Source of the DNA: Rubrobacter aplysinae
GTDB taxonomy: Bacteria; Actinomycetota; Rubrobacteria; Rubrobacterales; Rubrobacteraceae
Direction of reading: 5' to 3'
DNA length: 58,895 bases
Assembly (NCBI RefSeq): GCF_001029505.1
Contig: NZ_LEKH01000014.1
Location: 1 to 58,895, forward strand
The notes beneath the pieces are model-generated. The model was not told where the DNA came from. It did no database searches and saw only the letters and a program-made list of their open reading frames with translations. The position numbers and the translations under genes are program-made. Shown one piece after another: positions 35,249 through 43,526 of the stretch. Position 1 is the first letter of the stretch. Each line of letters opens with the position of its first letter.

Positions 35249-36082
35249 TCATCCCGCAGCGTGTGGCGAGGGTAACGCCCCCCGCTCCCGCAACACCGCC
35301 GTCAGCCGGGACTCTGCGCCGGCGTCCCGCTTCAGCGGACGCCCGTCGAGCTCCGCCACGGTCTCGACGCCGCGCACGGCGTTCACGCAGTACAGCGGAC
35401 TGCTCGTGTGCAGCGGTATGGCATCCTCGACGACCTCGCCGGACTCCAGCAGTACGCCTCGCGCGATGCCCGGCAGCACGCTCCCGCCGGGCGTCCGCAG
35501 GGAACCGCCTTCGGAACCGCCTTCGGAACTGCTTTCCAGGCCGACGAGGTTGGATACGGTAGCCTCCGCGAGCGTCCCGCCGCCGGCGAAGACTGCCTCG
35601 TCGTAGCCGTGGGCCCGCGCCCCGCGCAGGGCGAGCACGCTATCCAGGTAGTTGAGGCTCTTGTGCCGGCCGAGAGGCCCGCGCTCGTCGGGCACCGTGA
35701 CGGCGCGCAGGGGCGGACGGGGCCCGGGGAGCGGCGAGGCGGTGACGAATGCGGTAGGCTCTGGCTCGCCGGGCGGCGCCGGACCGCGCCCACCCGGTCC
35801 GCGGGTAACGGTTATCTTGAGCACGGCATCCAGGAGCCCGAGACGCTGCACGAGCCCCCGGCAGGCAGGCTCCAGCTCGTGCGCGGGCGGCGGGATGTAC
35901 AGCGCACCGAGGTCCCGCCGGAGCCGCTCCAGGTGGCGTCCGAGGAGCAGCGGCTCGCCGCCGCCGACCCGCAGGGTGGTAAAGGCCCCGTCGCCGTAGG
36001 CCAGCCCCCGGTCGAAGACCGAGACCCGGGCCTCGGAAGCGGGGACGTACCCGCCGTCCAGCCACACGAGGTCGAAGCTCAT
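35249..36082 (-). CDS. pabC: Aminodeoxychorismate lyase (class IV aminotransferase fold)
   Basis: 277 residues. VWLDGGYVPASEARVSVFDR opens the fold-type IV PLP domain, followed by GLAYGDGAFTTLRV. The PLP lysine is in HKSLNYLDSVLALRGA, and GGGTLAEATVSNLV is the cofactor phosphate-binding region. In this operon, next to pabB, it most likely converts aminodeoxychorismate to p-aminobenzoate and pyruvate for folate. Branched-chain or D-amino acid aminotransferase activity is the alternative. A 12-base tandem repeat in the middle adds SEGG units between residues 180 and 195. Confidence 0.85.
   Translation of the reverse strand: MSFDLVWLDGGYVPASEARVSVFDRGLAYGDGAFTTLRVGGGEPLLLGRHLERLRRDLGALYIPPPAHELEPACRGLVQRLGLLDAVLKITVTRGPGGRGPAPPGEPEPTAFVTASPLPGPRPPLRAVTVPDERGPLGRHKSLNYLDSVLALRGARAHGYDEAVFAGGGTLAEATVSNLVGLESSSEGGSEGGSLRTPGGSVLPGIARGVLLESGEVVEDAIPLHTSSPLYCVNAVRGVETVAELDGRPLKRDAGAESRLTAVLRERGALPSPHAAG
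35501..35536. repeat. 12-base tandem repeat inside pabC
   Basis: GGAACCGCCTTC occurs twice perfectly and a third time with two changes (GGAACTGCTTTC). The unit is a multiple of three, so pabC stays in frame and gains SEGG copies after the cofactor-binding loop. Confidence 0.85.
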
Positions 36083-36109
36083 GCCGGGCTCACGAAGATC
36101 ACCGGAGTA

Positions 36110-37462
36110 TCATCTCAGAGGCTCCACGGAGGAGCCCAGGCTACCGACGAGCGCGGAGGCCTTGTTCAGCGACTCCTGATACTCGCGCTCGGGGACGGAG
36201 TCGGCGACGATGCCGCCGCCGGCCTGGACGTGGGCCCGGCCGCCGGTGAGCAGGATGGTCCGGATGGCGATGTTCATGTCCATGAAGCCCCCGCCCGGCG
36301 AGAGGTACCCGAACGAGCCGGTGTACAGGGCGCGCCGGACGGGCTCTATCTCCTCTATGATCTCCATACACCGCACCTTCGGGCAGCCCGTGATCGTGCC
36401 GCCCGGAAACATACCCGAGAGCAGCGAGACCGCGTCGTGGCCCGGTGCGAGCCGGCCCGAGATCTCACTCACCAGATGCACGACGTGGGAGTAGGTCTCG
36501 GTGCTCATCAGCTCGTCCACCCGCACCGTACCGTAGGCCGAGCTGCGCCCGAGGTCGTTACGCTCGAGGTCCACGATCATGGCGTGCTCGGCCCGCTCCT
36601 TGGGGTCAACCAGAAACGCTTCTCTCCCTTCTCGCTCGACCTGCTCGCGGGGGTACGTGCCAGCTATCGGCCGGGTCGAGGCCCGCCCGCCGCGCAGATC
36701 CACCAGCCGCTCCGGCGAGCTGGACACGGCGACCATGTCCGGAAAGGATACGATACCTCCGAAAGGCGAGGGGTTGGTCCGCCGCAGCGTCGTGTACAGC
36801 GCGAGCGGGTCTCCGCTGAACGGGAGGTCCAGACGCTGCGAGATGTTCACCTGGAACACGTCCCCGGCCCGGACGTACTCCTTGACCCGCTCCACGGCCT
36901 CCAGATACCCCTCGCGGCCCAGGCTGGACCGCGGGTTACCGCCGGATCCTCCGGGCCCTCCGGGTTCTCCGGCCCGCGGCCTCTCTCCGGCCACTCCCCG
37001 CACGAGGCGCGCGAGCGGCTCCGGGCTCTCTCCGGCCGGGACGGAGACCCACGCGCCGTCCCCGTCCGCGCCTATGGTGTACCGGGGCGTGAGAAACCTG
37101 GCCTGGGGCAGCGCGAGGTCGGCGGTGGACAGCGCGGGCAGTTTCTCCAGGTGCCGCGCCGCGTCGTAGGAGACGTAGCCGAAGAGGGCCGGGCCGCCCG
37201 AGAGCGGGTGCGGAGTGTCGGCGGGACCAGCAAGCTCCCGCCGCAGCGCCTCGAATGGTGAAGAGAACGGAGTCTCGTCGGCCACTTTTATCTCGCGCTC
37301 GGGCTCGAAGGCGAGCACGAAGCCTCCCCATCCCGCGCCTTCTAGCAGAACGAAGGGGTCCACGCCGGGGCGCAGGCCGAGGGCCGGGATCAGGGCCGCC
37401 GCATCCAGCCCCTCCACGTCCAGCCGCCGCACCTCGCGCCCGGTCTGTGCCCGCACGCTCAA
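36110..37462 (-). CDS. pabB: Aminodeoxychorismate synthase component I / anthranilate synthase component I
   Basis: 450 residues. The chorismate-binding domain is in the C-terminal 260 residues: VFQVNISQRLDLP, RPIAGTYPREQ (PIAGT at 265-269), ERAEHAMIVDLERNDLGR and GTITGCPKVRCMEIIEEIEP. The Ala in PIAGT is the TrpE-like form; E. coli PabB has Lys here, so a TrpE role cannot be excluded. The neighbouring pabC favours p-aminobenzoate. No glutaminase gene is attached, so PabA/TrpG must come from elsewhere. The start is TTG 37462, overlapping the nifS stop by four bases. Confidence 0.85.
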   Translation of the reverse strand: MSVRAQTGREVRRLDVEGLDAAALIPALGLRPGVDPFVLLEGAGWGGFVLAFEPEREIKVADETPFSSPFEALRRELAGPADTPHPLSGGPALFGYVSYDAARHLEKLPALSTADLALPQARFLTPRYTIGADGDGAWVSVPAGESPEPLARLVRGVAGERPRAGEPGGPGGSGGNPRSSLGREGYLEAVERVKEYVRAGDVFQVNISQRLDLPFSGDPLALYTTLRRTNPSPFGGIVSFPDMVAVSSSPERLVDLRGGRASTRPIAGTYPREQVEREGREAFLVDPKERAEHAMIVDLERNDLGRSSAYGTVRVDELMSTETYSHVVHLVSEISGRLAPGHDAVSLLSGMFPGGTITGCPKVRCMEIIEEIEPVRRALYTGSFGYLSPGGGFMDMNIAIRTILLTGGRAHVQAGGGIVADSVPEREYQESLNKASALVGSLGSSVEPLR

Positions 37463-38607
37463 GCGGCGGCGCAGGATCGGGCGGCCCCTACAAGGAGATC
37501 CGCGGCCTCCTCCACTTCCTCCCCGGTGTTGAAGCGGCCGAGGCTCAGGCGTACGGAGGAGAGGGCGGCCTCGCCGTCCAGCCCCATCGCCCGCAGCACG
37601 GAGGAAGGCTCGGGGCTGTCGGAGGCGCAGGCCGAGCCCGCCGAGAAGGCGACGCCGGGCGCGGCGGCGAGGAGGTCGGCGGCGCGCACTCCGGGGAACG
37701 AGACGTTCAGCGTGTTCGGCAGCCGCTCGACGGGGTGGCCGTTTAACCGCAGCCCGGAGACCTCACCCAGGATGGCCCGGTGGAGCTCGTCCCGCAGGCC
37801 GGCGATCCGCTCCGCCTCGCCGCCGGAGGCCTCGGCGGCCAGAGTCGCAGCCCGGCCCATCCCGGCGATGCCGGGGACGTTCAGCGTGCCGCTGCGCAGA
37901 CCGCGCTCCTGGCCGCCACCGCGCAACAGCGGCTCGGGGCGGACGCGGCGCACGCCGGCCTCCGGGTGGCGCCGGACGTACAGCGCACCGATCCCCTTTG
38001 GCCCGTAGAACTTGTGGGCCGAGAGGCTCAAGAGGTCCACGCCGAGATACTCCACGTCCACCGGGATCTTGCCCAGCGCCTGGGCCGCGTCCGTGTGCAA
38101 CGGGACGCCGTGCTCGTGGGCGACCCCGGCAAGCTCCGCGACCGGGTTTACCGCGCCGGTCTCGTTGTTGGCGAGCATTATGGATACGAGCGCGGCGGGC
38201 GGACCTTCCGAGAGGGCCCGGCGCAGCGTTTCGGGGCTCACGACACCGTGCCCGTCAACCGGCAAGACGGTGAGACCGGCCCCAGCGGACTCGGCGTAGC
38301 GGGCGGTTTCCAGTATGGCCTCGTGCTCGGTGGCGGCGGTTATCAGGCGCTCGCCGGGCCTCAGGCAGCCCAGGAGGGCCATATTGTCCGCCTCGGTCGC
38401 GCCGCTTACGAACGTGATCTCCTCCGGCGAGGCCCCTATCGCGACGGCGACCTCCTCGCGGGCGACGGAGACCGCCGCTCCGGCTGCCCCTCCGGGAGAG
38501 TGGGCCGAGGAGGCGTTGCCGTACTCCGTGGTGAGGTAGGGCATCATGCGCTCCAGAGCCCGCCCGTCCAGCGGCGTCGTGGCGTTGTTATCCAGGTAGA
38601 TCGGCAA
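37459..38607 (-). CDS. nifS: Cysteine desulfurase, NifS/IscS type
   Basis: 382 residues from TTG 38607, behind GGAGGAGGCGAGGG; the frame is open far upstream but only within nadB. IYLDNNATTPLDG opens the fold. The PLP lysine is K199 in SLSAHKFYGPKG and the catalytic cysteine is C327 in GSACASDSPEPS. It takes sulphur from cysteine as an enzyme persulphide. Being in the nad operon beside NadA, it probably supplies the NadA [4Fe-4S] cluster, as known for the B. subtilis nad-linked NifS. It overlaps nadB by 20 bases and pabB by four. Confidence 0.93.
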   Translation of the reverse strand: MPIYLDNNATTPLDGRALERMMPYLTTEYGNASSAHSPGGAAGAAVSVAREEVAVAIGASPEEITFVSGATEADNMALLGCLRPGERLITAATEHEAILETARYAESAGAGLTVLPVDGHGVVSPETLRRALSEGPPAALVSIMLANNETGAVNPVAELAGVAHEHGVPLHTDAAQALGKIPVDVEYLGVDLLSLSAHKFYGPKGIGALYVRRHPEAGVRRVRPEPLLRGGGQERGLRSGTLNVPGIAGMGRAATLAAEASGGEAERIAGLRDELHRAILGEVSGLRLNGHPVERLPNTLNVSFPGVRAADLLAAAPGVAFSAGSACASDSPEPSSVLRAMGLDGEAALSSVRLSLGRFNTGEEVEEAADLLVGAARSCAAA

Positions 38608-40141
38608 CCCTCGCCTCCTCCGGGGCCTCCGGGGTCCCGCCGTCCACGCGGTAGTGGCAGCCCAGGCTCCGCCGGTCCTCCAGCGCGCCCGTAAGAATGG
38701 CCCGGGCGACCGAGAGCGGCGCTCCGAGGTCCGTATCACCATACTCCTCTTCGAGGCCGTCAAGCTCCCGCAGCCCGGTCTCCAGACCCGGCCCGGTGCG
38801 CACGAGACCCGCGTGCTCCCACATCGTGGCGCGCAGCAGATCCCCGGCCTCCCCGGGAGCCGGCGCCGGAGCGGTACGCCCGGCGGGGCGGAGAGGGCCC
38901 GCGGGAACGGCGCCGGGGCGGGCGGCGTCTTCTCCCGAGCGCCAGCCCCACACGAGCCCTTCAAGGAGCGAGGTCGAGGCGAGCCGGTTCGCGCCGTGCA
39001 GGCCGGTTCGCGCCACCTCCCCGGCGGCCCACAGACCGCGCACGCCGGTGCGGCCCCGCTCGTCGGTCGCGACGCCGCCGCAGGAGTAGTGGGCGGCGGG
39101 CACGACCGGGATCGGCTCCCGCGAGGGATCCACGCCGTCCTCCATACAGCGGGCGAAGATGGCCGGGAAGCGGTCCTGAAGCCAGTGGCGGGAACGGGAG
39201 GTTATGTCCAGGTAGGCGCACGGCGATCCGGTTCGCTGCATCATGGATGCGATGCTGCGCGCCACCACGTCGCGCGGGGCGAGCGAGCCCAGAACGTGCC
39301 CGACGAACTCCGCGCCGTCGGGGCGGCGCAGGACGCCGCCCTCGCCGCGCACGGCTTCGGAGACGAGGAACCTCTCCCCGGTGGTGTATAGCGCGGTCGG
39401 ATGGAACTGGACGTAGTGCAGGTCCCGTACCCGCGCCCCGGCGGCGGTGGCGAGCGCGATCCCGTCCCCGGTCGCGCCGGGCGGGTTGGTGGTGTGCGAG
39501 TACAGCCCGCCGAGCCCGCCGGTCGCGAGCACGACGGAGCGGCCCATTATCTCCACCGTCTCGCCGCCGTACTCGGCGTAGACTCCGACCACGCGCCCGC
39601 CAGCCTCGACAGCGAGTGAGGCGGCGTGGGAGCCGGGCAAGAGGGATATGCGCTCCTCCGCGTGTACGGCGCGGGTGAGCCTGCTCTGTATCGCCGAGCC
39701 GGTGGTGTCGTGGCGGTGGATGATGCGCTCCACGGAGTGCGCGCCCTCGCGGGTAAGGTGCAGCCCCTCGAAGCCGGGCTCGTCCGGGTCGAAGGGCACG
39801 GAGAGCTCGTTTATCAGGAGCCGCTTAACGAGCGGCGGCCCTTCTCGGGCCAGGAGCCGGGCGGCCTCCGGGTCGCCGGCCCACGCCCCGGCGTCGAGGA
39901 TATCCCGGGCCAGGAGGTCTGGCGAGTCATCCGGGCCGGTGTAGATTATGCCGCCCTGTGCGTAGCGGGTGTTGGCCTCCTCGGGGTCCGGGAGCTTGGT
40001 CAGCATCACGACGGACGCGCCCCTTCTGGCGGCGGAGAGCGCGGCGGCACAACCGGCGACGCCGCCGCCGATCACGATCACGTCGGCGTAGTCCGCGTAG
40101 TTTGCGTAACGGTCCGGGGCCGTCTTCGGGAGATCAGTCAC
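38588..40141 (-). CDS. nadB: L-aspartate oxidase
   Basis: 517 residues. The FAD-binding motif VIGGGVAGCAAALSAARRGA is near the N terminus, and SVVLATGGLGGLYSHTTNPP, HYVQFHPTALYT and HYSCGGVATDERGRTGVRGL are the succinate dehydrogenase/aspartate oxidase blocks. It oxidises aspartate to iminoaspartate for NadA in de novo NAD synthesis. The start is GTG 40141, overlapping the nadC stop by eight bases, which implies coupling. The C-terminal helical domain is of normal size. Confidence 0.95.
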   Translation of the reverse strand: MTDLPKTAPDRYANYADYADVIVIGGGVAGCAAALSAARRGASVVMLTKLPDPEEANTRYAQGGIIYTGPDDSPDLLARDILDAGAWAGDPEAARLLAREGPPLVKRLLINELSVPFDPDEPGFEGLHLTREGAHSVERIIHRHDTTGSAIQSRLTRAVHAEERISLLPGSHAASLAVEAGGRVVGVYAEYGGETVEIMGRSVVLATGGLGGLYSHTTNPPGATGDGIALATAAGARVRDLHYVQFHPTALYTTGERFLVSEAVRGEGGVLRRPDGAEFVGHVLGSLAPRDVVARSIASMMQRTGSPCAYLDITSRSRHWLQDRFPAIFARCMEDGVDPSREPIPVVPAAHYSCGGVATDERGRTGVRGLWAAGEVARTGLHGANRLASTSLLEGLVWGWRSGEDAARPGAVPAGPLRPAGRTAPAPAPGEAGDLLRATMWEHAGLVRTGPGLETGLRELDGLEEEYGDTDLGAPLSVARAILTGALEDRRSLGCHYRVDGGTPEAPEEARVADLPG

Positions 40142-41072
40142 CGGGAGCCTCCTCCAGAGGATCGGGGCCGCGCCCCACGGATACGTCGAGCGAGACGTCT
40201 GCCGCCGGGGCAGAGTGCGTGAGCGCGCCGACGGAGATGAGGTCCGGCCCCGCCTCCGCGTACGCCCGGACGGTAGAAAGGTCCACGCTGCCGGAGACCT
40301 CGACGAGGGCCCCCGGGGCCTCGGAGCGCACGAGCGACACGGCCTCCGCCACCTCTGCGGGGCCCATGTTGTCGAGTAGAACTACGTCGGCCCCGGCGGA
40401 GATAGCCTCACGAAGGCCGGACTCGTCCTCGACCTCCACCTCCACCTTCAGGAGGTGTGGCGCGCCCTGCCGCGCCCGGCGCACGGCCTCCGTCACACCC
40501 CCGGCGACGGCGAGGTGGTTGTCCTTTATGAGCACGCCGTCGTCGAGGCCGGATCGGTGGTTTACGCCGCCTCCGGCCCGGACGGCGGCCTTCTCCAGAG
40601 CGCGCAGTCCGGGCGTGGTCTTGCGGGTGTCGGTGATGCGGGCTCCGGTACCGGCGGCCTCGCACTCCGCAGCGTACATGCGGGTAAAGGTGGCTATGCC
40701 CGAGAGCCGCATCACGAGGTTCAGCGCCACCCGCTCGGCGGCGAGCATCGCCCGAGCCTCTCCCTCGACGCGGGCTACCTCGGTCCCCGGCTCCACGACC
40801 GCGCCCTCGGCCACGAGCGGTGTGAACCGCAGCCCGCCCGACGCCTCCTCGAAGACGGCGCGGGCCGCGGCGAGCCCGCTAACGCAGGTCCCGGACTCGC
40901 CCTTGGCGACGAAGCTGCCGGAGGCGACGGCGTCCTCGGGCACGGTCGTGGCGGTGGTCACGTCGCCGCGGCCCACGTCCTCGGCGAGCGCGCGGCGGGC
41001 CAGGTCGCGCAGGGCGCTGTCCACGCTATCCAGGGCGGCGTCCGGGGCGGCTGTTCCGCGGAGCGTATCCAC
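40134..41072 (-). CDS. nadC: Nicotinate-nucleotide pyrophosphorylase (carboxylating)
   Basis: 312 residues from GTG 41072, which overlaps the last base of the nadA stop (TAGTG); the open frame upstream runs through nadA and is not used. LARRALAEDVGRGDVTTATT opens the domain, RITDTRKTTPGLRALEKAAV and GGGVNHRSGLDDGVLIKDNH hold the phosphoribosyl and quinolinate contacts, and DVVLLDNMGPAEVAEAV follows. It converts quinolinate and PRPP to nicotinate mononucleotide. An N-terminal extension of about 20 residues precedes the conserved start. Confidence 0.95.
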   Translation of the reverse strand: MDTLRGTAAPDAALDSVDSALRDLARRALAEDVGRGDVTTATTVPEDAVASGSFVAKGESGTCVSGLAAARAVFEEASGGLRFTPLVAEGAVVEPGTEVARVEGEARAMLAAERVALNLVMRLSGIATFTRMYAAECEAAGTGARITDTRKTTPGLRALEKAAVRAGGGVNHRSGLDDGVLIKDNHLAVAGGVTEAVRRARQGAPHLLKVEVEVEDESGLREAISAGADVVLLDNMGPAEVAEAVSLVRSEAPGALVEVSGSVDLSTVRAYAEAGPDLISVGALTHSAPAADVSLDVSVGRGPDPLEEAPGD

Positions 41073-42055
41073 TAGCCGAGCTCCAGCATGCGCTGTATCG
41101 GGGCGAGGGCGGCGAGACGGGTCTCCTCGTCGAGCTGTATCTCGGGCGACAGGTCGCGCAGGCAGAGATATAGCTTCTCGACGGTGTTGAGGCGCATGTG
41201 GGGGCACTCGCTGCACGCCTCGCAGGCTCCGCCCGAAGAGCCTTCGCCGGGGGCGCGCATGAACGTTTTCTCCGGCGCCAGGCGCTGCATCTGGTGTATG
41301 ACGCCGGGCTCGGTTGCGACGATGAACTCCGGGGCGGGGCTCTCGGCGGCGCGGTTTATGAGGCTGGTGGTGGAGCCGACGTGGTCGGCGAGGGCGAGCA
41401 CCCGCTGTTCGCACTCGGGGTGTGCCAGGACCTCGGCGTCGGGATGGCGGAGCTTTAGCTCCCGGATCTTGCGCTCCGAGAATAGTACGTGGACCATGCA
41501 GGTGCCGGGCCACAGGGTCATCTCGCGGCCGGTCTGCTCGACCAGATAACGCCCGAGGTGCTTGTCGGGGCCGAAGATTATCGGCGTGTCTTCCGGGATC
41601 GAGGCGATAACGTCCTTGGCGTTGGAGGAGGTGCAGATCACGTCCGACAGAGCCTTGACCGCTGCCGAGGTGTTCACGTACGAGACCACCCTGTGATCCG
41701 GCCTGGCCTCCACGAACCGGCGGAACTCCTCCGGCGGGCAGCTATCCGCTAGAGAGCACCCGGCGTCGAGGTCGGGCAGGACGACGGTCTTTGAGGGGTT
41801 CAGGATCTTGGCCGTCTCCGCCATGAAGTGGACGCCGCAGAACACGATCACGTCCGCCTCCGCAGCCTCGGCCTTTCGCGCCAACGCCAGTGAGTCCCCG
41901 ATGTGATCCGCCAGATCCTGTATCTCGGGCTCCTGGTAGTAGTGCGCCAGAATTACCGCGTTCTGCTCCCGTCTGAGACGCTCGATCTCGCCGTACACGT
42001 CCGTAACGGCCTCGCCCTGGCCGACCCTGCTCCCTAAAGCCCCTATCATCTGCAC
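41072..42055 (-). CDS. nadA: Quinolinate synthase
   Basis: 327 residues. [20 protein letters not shown] opens the first domain. Likely [4Fe-4S] ligands are the cysteines in [20 protein letters not shown] and CSECPHMRL. It condenses iminoaspartate with dihydroxyacetone phosphate to quinolinate. The start is GTG 42055 with a near-perfect AAGGAGGTAACC ribosome site. It is the first gene of nadA-nadC-nadB-nifS-pabB-pabC. Its leader contains a TGTnACA palindrome (42088-42109) and two further TTGTAAC words, one of them touching the ribosome site. Confidence 0.96.
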   Translation of the reverse strand: MQMIGALGSRVGQGEAVTDVYGEIERLRREQNAVILAHYYQEPEIQDLADHIGDSLALARKAEAAEADVIVFCGVHFMAETAKILNPSKTVVLPDLDAGCSLADSCPPEEFRRFVEARPDHRVVSYVNTSAAVKALSDVICTSSNAKDVIASIPEDTPIIFGPDKHLGRYLVEQTGREMTLWPGTCMVHVLFSERKIRELKLRHPDAEVLAHPECEQRVLALADHVGSTTSLINRAAESPAPEFIVATEPGVIHQMQRLAPEKTFMRAPGEGSSGGACEACSECPHMRLNTVEKLYLCLRDLSPEIQLDEETRLAALAPIQRMLELG

Positions 42056-42087
42056 CGGTTACCTCCTTGTAACTGTGAGCGGTGAGC

Positions 42088-42109
42088 TTGTCACATAATT
42101 GTGTTACAA
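42088..42109. promoter_or_regulatory. 22-base palindrome upstream of nadA (candidate operator)
   Basis: TTGTCACA (42088-42095), six bases, then TGTTACAA (42102-42109): the halves are inverted repeats at seven of eight positions. Further TTGTAAC copies are at 42067-42073 and 42120-42126. The same half-site occurs in the rex promoter. It lies between the divergent nadA and queG genes. Confidence 0.6.
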
Positions 42110-42270
42110 AGCAAGCATCTTGTAACTTTTCGCTACTTGAAGTATCGCACGGGCTCACACTCCCGGCAAGCAGGGACAGGTTACTCGCATCACAAAAGCT
42201 CCCACGGGCTTCATGGGCCATGTATCTCCGGGGCCACGGTGCGGGCCGTTTTTCTCCGGGCGCGCCAGGA

Positions 42271-42276
42271 TACAAT
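42271..42276 (+). promoter_or_regulatory. -10 box for leaderless queG
   Basis: TACAAT ends seven bases before ATG 42284 with no ribosome site between, so the transcript should start at or next to the start codon. Confidence 0.55.
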
Positions 42277-42283
42277 CCGGGAT

Positions 42284-43519
42284 ATGACTGAGGCGCGGGA
42301 TACGGAGCACAAGGGGCACACGGAGGGCGCCGAGGCCCGGCGGGTTCTCGAAGAGCTTGCGCGGGAGCGGGGGTTCGATCTCGTCGGGGTGGCGCGGGCG
42401 GAGCCGTTGGTGCGGGGCGGCGAGCGGCTGCGGCAGTGGCAGGAGGCCGGGATGTCGGCGGACATGGGCTACATGCAGCGGCCGCCGGAGCGGCTCTCGG
42501 ACCCGCGGGCGTTGCAGAAGAGCGCGCGCAGCGTGGTCTCGCTCGGGGTCTCTTACTACCCAGGGGATCATCCGGAGAGCGCCGGCGGCGGCCGGGTGGC
42601 GCGGTACGCCTGGGGCCGGGACTACCACGAGGTCATAAAGGGCCGGCTCTTCGAGCTGCGCTCGGAGCTCGAGGAGCGTCTCGGCGTGAGGATAAAGGCC
42701 CGGGGATTCACGGACGCGGTCCCGCTGCTAGAGCGGAGCGCGGCCCAGAACGCCGGGCTCGGGTTTTTCGGGCGCAACGCGTGTCTCATAAGCCAGAAAG
42801 CGGGATCCTACTTCTTCATAGCGGATCTGCTCGTGGATCTGGATCTACCGGTTGACGAACAGGGGGAAGGGACCTGCGGACGCTGTACCCGCTGTATGAG
42901 CGCGTGCCCCACGGGCGCGATAAAAGCCCCCGGCGTGGTGGACGCCCGGCTGTGTATCTCGTACCTGACCATCGAAAATGCCGGCGAGATCCCACGCGAT
43001 CTACGCCCGAAGGTCGGGGACTGGGCGTTTGGCTGCGACATCTGCCAGGAGGTCTGCCCGTACAACAAGACAAAGGCCGCCCGCAGCCGGTGGCCCGAGT
43101 TCTCGGCGGAGGCCGGCGCGGGTCCGTACCTGGACATTCCGGGGACGCTCGCGATCCGGGACGACACCGAGTTCGAGCGGCGGTTCTCCGGCACCCCGCT
43201 CACCCGGCCGGGCCGCGCCGGGATGCTGCGCAACTGCTGCGTATCCGCCGGTAACCAGCGGGATGCGGGCTACGTGCCGGCGCTGGCGGGCTGCCTGCGG
43301 GAAGACGGCTCGCCACTCGTGCGCGGCCACGCGGCCTGGGCCCTGGGACGTATCGGGGGCGCCGAAGCCGCCGCCGCCCTGGAGGAGTCCGTGATGAAAG
43401 AGGAAGACGGGTGGGTGCTGGAAGAGGTGCGGCTCGCGCTGGAGGAGCTAGGGGAGGCAGAGGAGAAGCCCGGAGGAGCGGCGGAGGATGCCACCGGCCG
43501 GGACGGTAGGATAGAATAG
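42284..43519 (+). CDS. queG: Epoxyqueuosine reductase
   Basis: 411 residues from ATG 42284. The catalytic Asp lies in KARGFTDAVPLLERSAAQNA, GLGFFGRNACLIS follows, and two [4Fe-4S] sites are GTCGRCTRCMSACPTGAI and GCDICQEVCPYNKT. A C-terminal HEAT-like part (HAAWALGRIGGAEAAAALEE) is usual for QueG. It performs the last step of queuosine formation in tRNA with cobalamin. The frame is open 61 codons further upstream, but the -10 box there argues for the shorter, leaderless start. The dnaJ-like gene begins seven bases after the stop. Confidence 0.94.
   Translation: MTEARDTEHKGHTEGAEARRVLEELARERGFDLVGVARAEPLVRGGERLRQWQEAGMSADMGYMQRPPERLSDPRALQKSARSVVSLGVSYYPGDHPESAGGGRVARYAWGRDYHEVIKGRLFELRSELEERLGVRIKARGFTDAVPLLERSAAQNAGLGFFGRNACLISQKAGSYFFIADLLVDLDLPVDEQGEGTCGRCTRCMSACPTGAIKAPGVVDARLCISYLTIENAGEIPRDLRPKVGDWAFGCDICQEVCPYNKTKAARSRWPEFSAEAGAGPYLDIPGTLAIRDDTEFERRFSGTPLTRPGRAGMLRNCCVSAGNQRDAGYVPALAGCLREDGSPLVRGHAAWALGRIGGAEAAAALEESVMKEEDGWVLEEVRLALEELGEAEEKPGGAAEDATGRDGRIE
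43512..43517 (+). promoter_or_regulatory. -10-like box before the J-domain gene
   Basis: TAGAAT inside the last codons of queG ends nine bases before ATG 43527; no ribosome site is seen. It suggests a very short or absent leader for a separate dnaJ-like transcript. Confidence 0.35.
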
Positions 43520-43526
43520 GGTCGAG

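Noticed and set aside
38608-38964. N-terminal extension of NifS
   Set aside because: It lies wholly inside nadB in another frame and has no homology-like sequence; TTG 38607 has a strong ribosome site.
41073-41513. N-terminal extension of NadC
   Set aside because: It is a shadow of nadA in another frame; GTG 41072 overlaps the nadA stop as expected for coupling.
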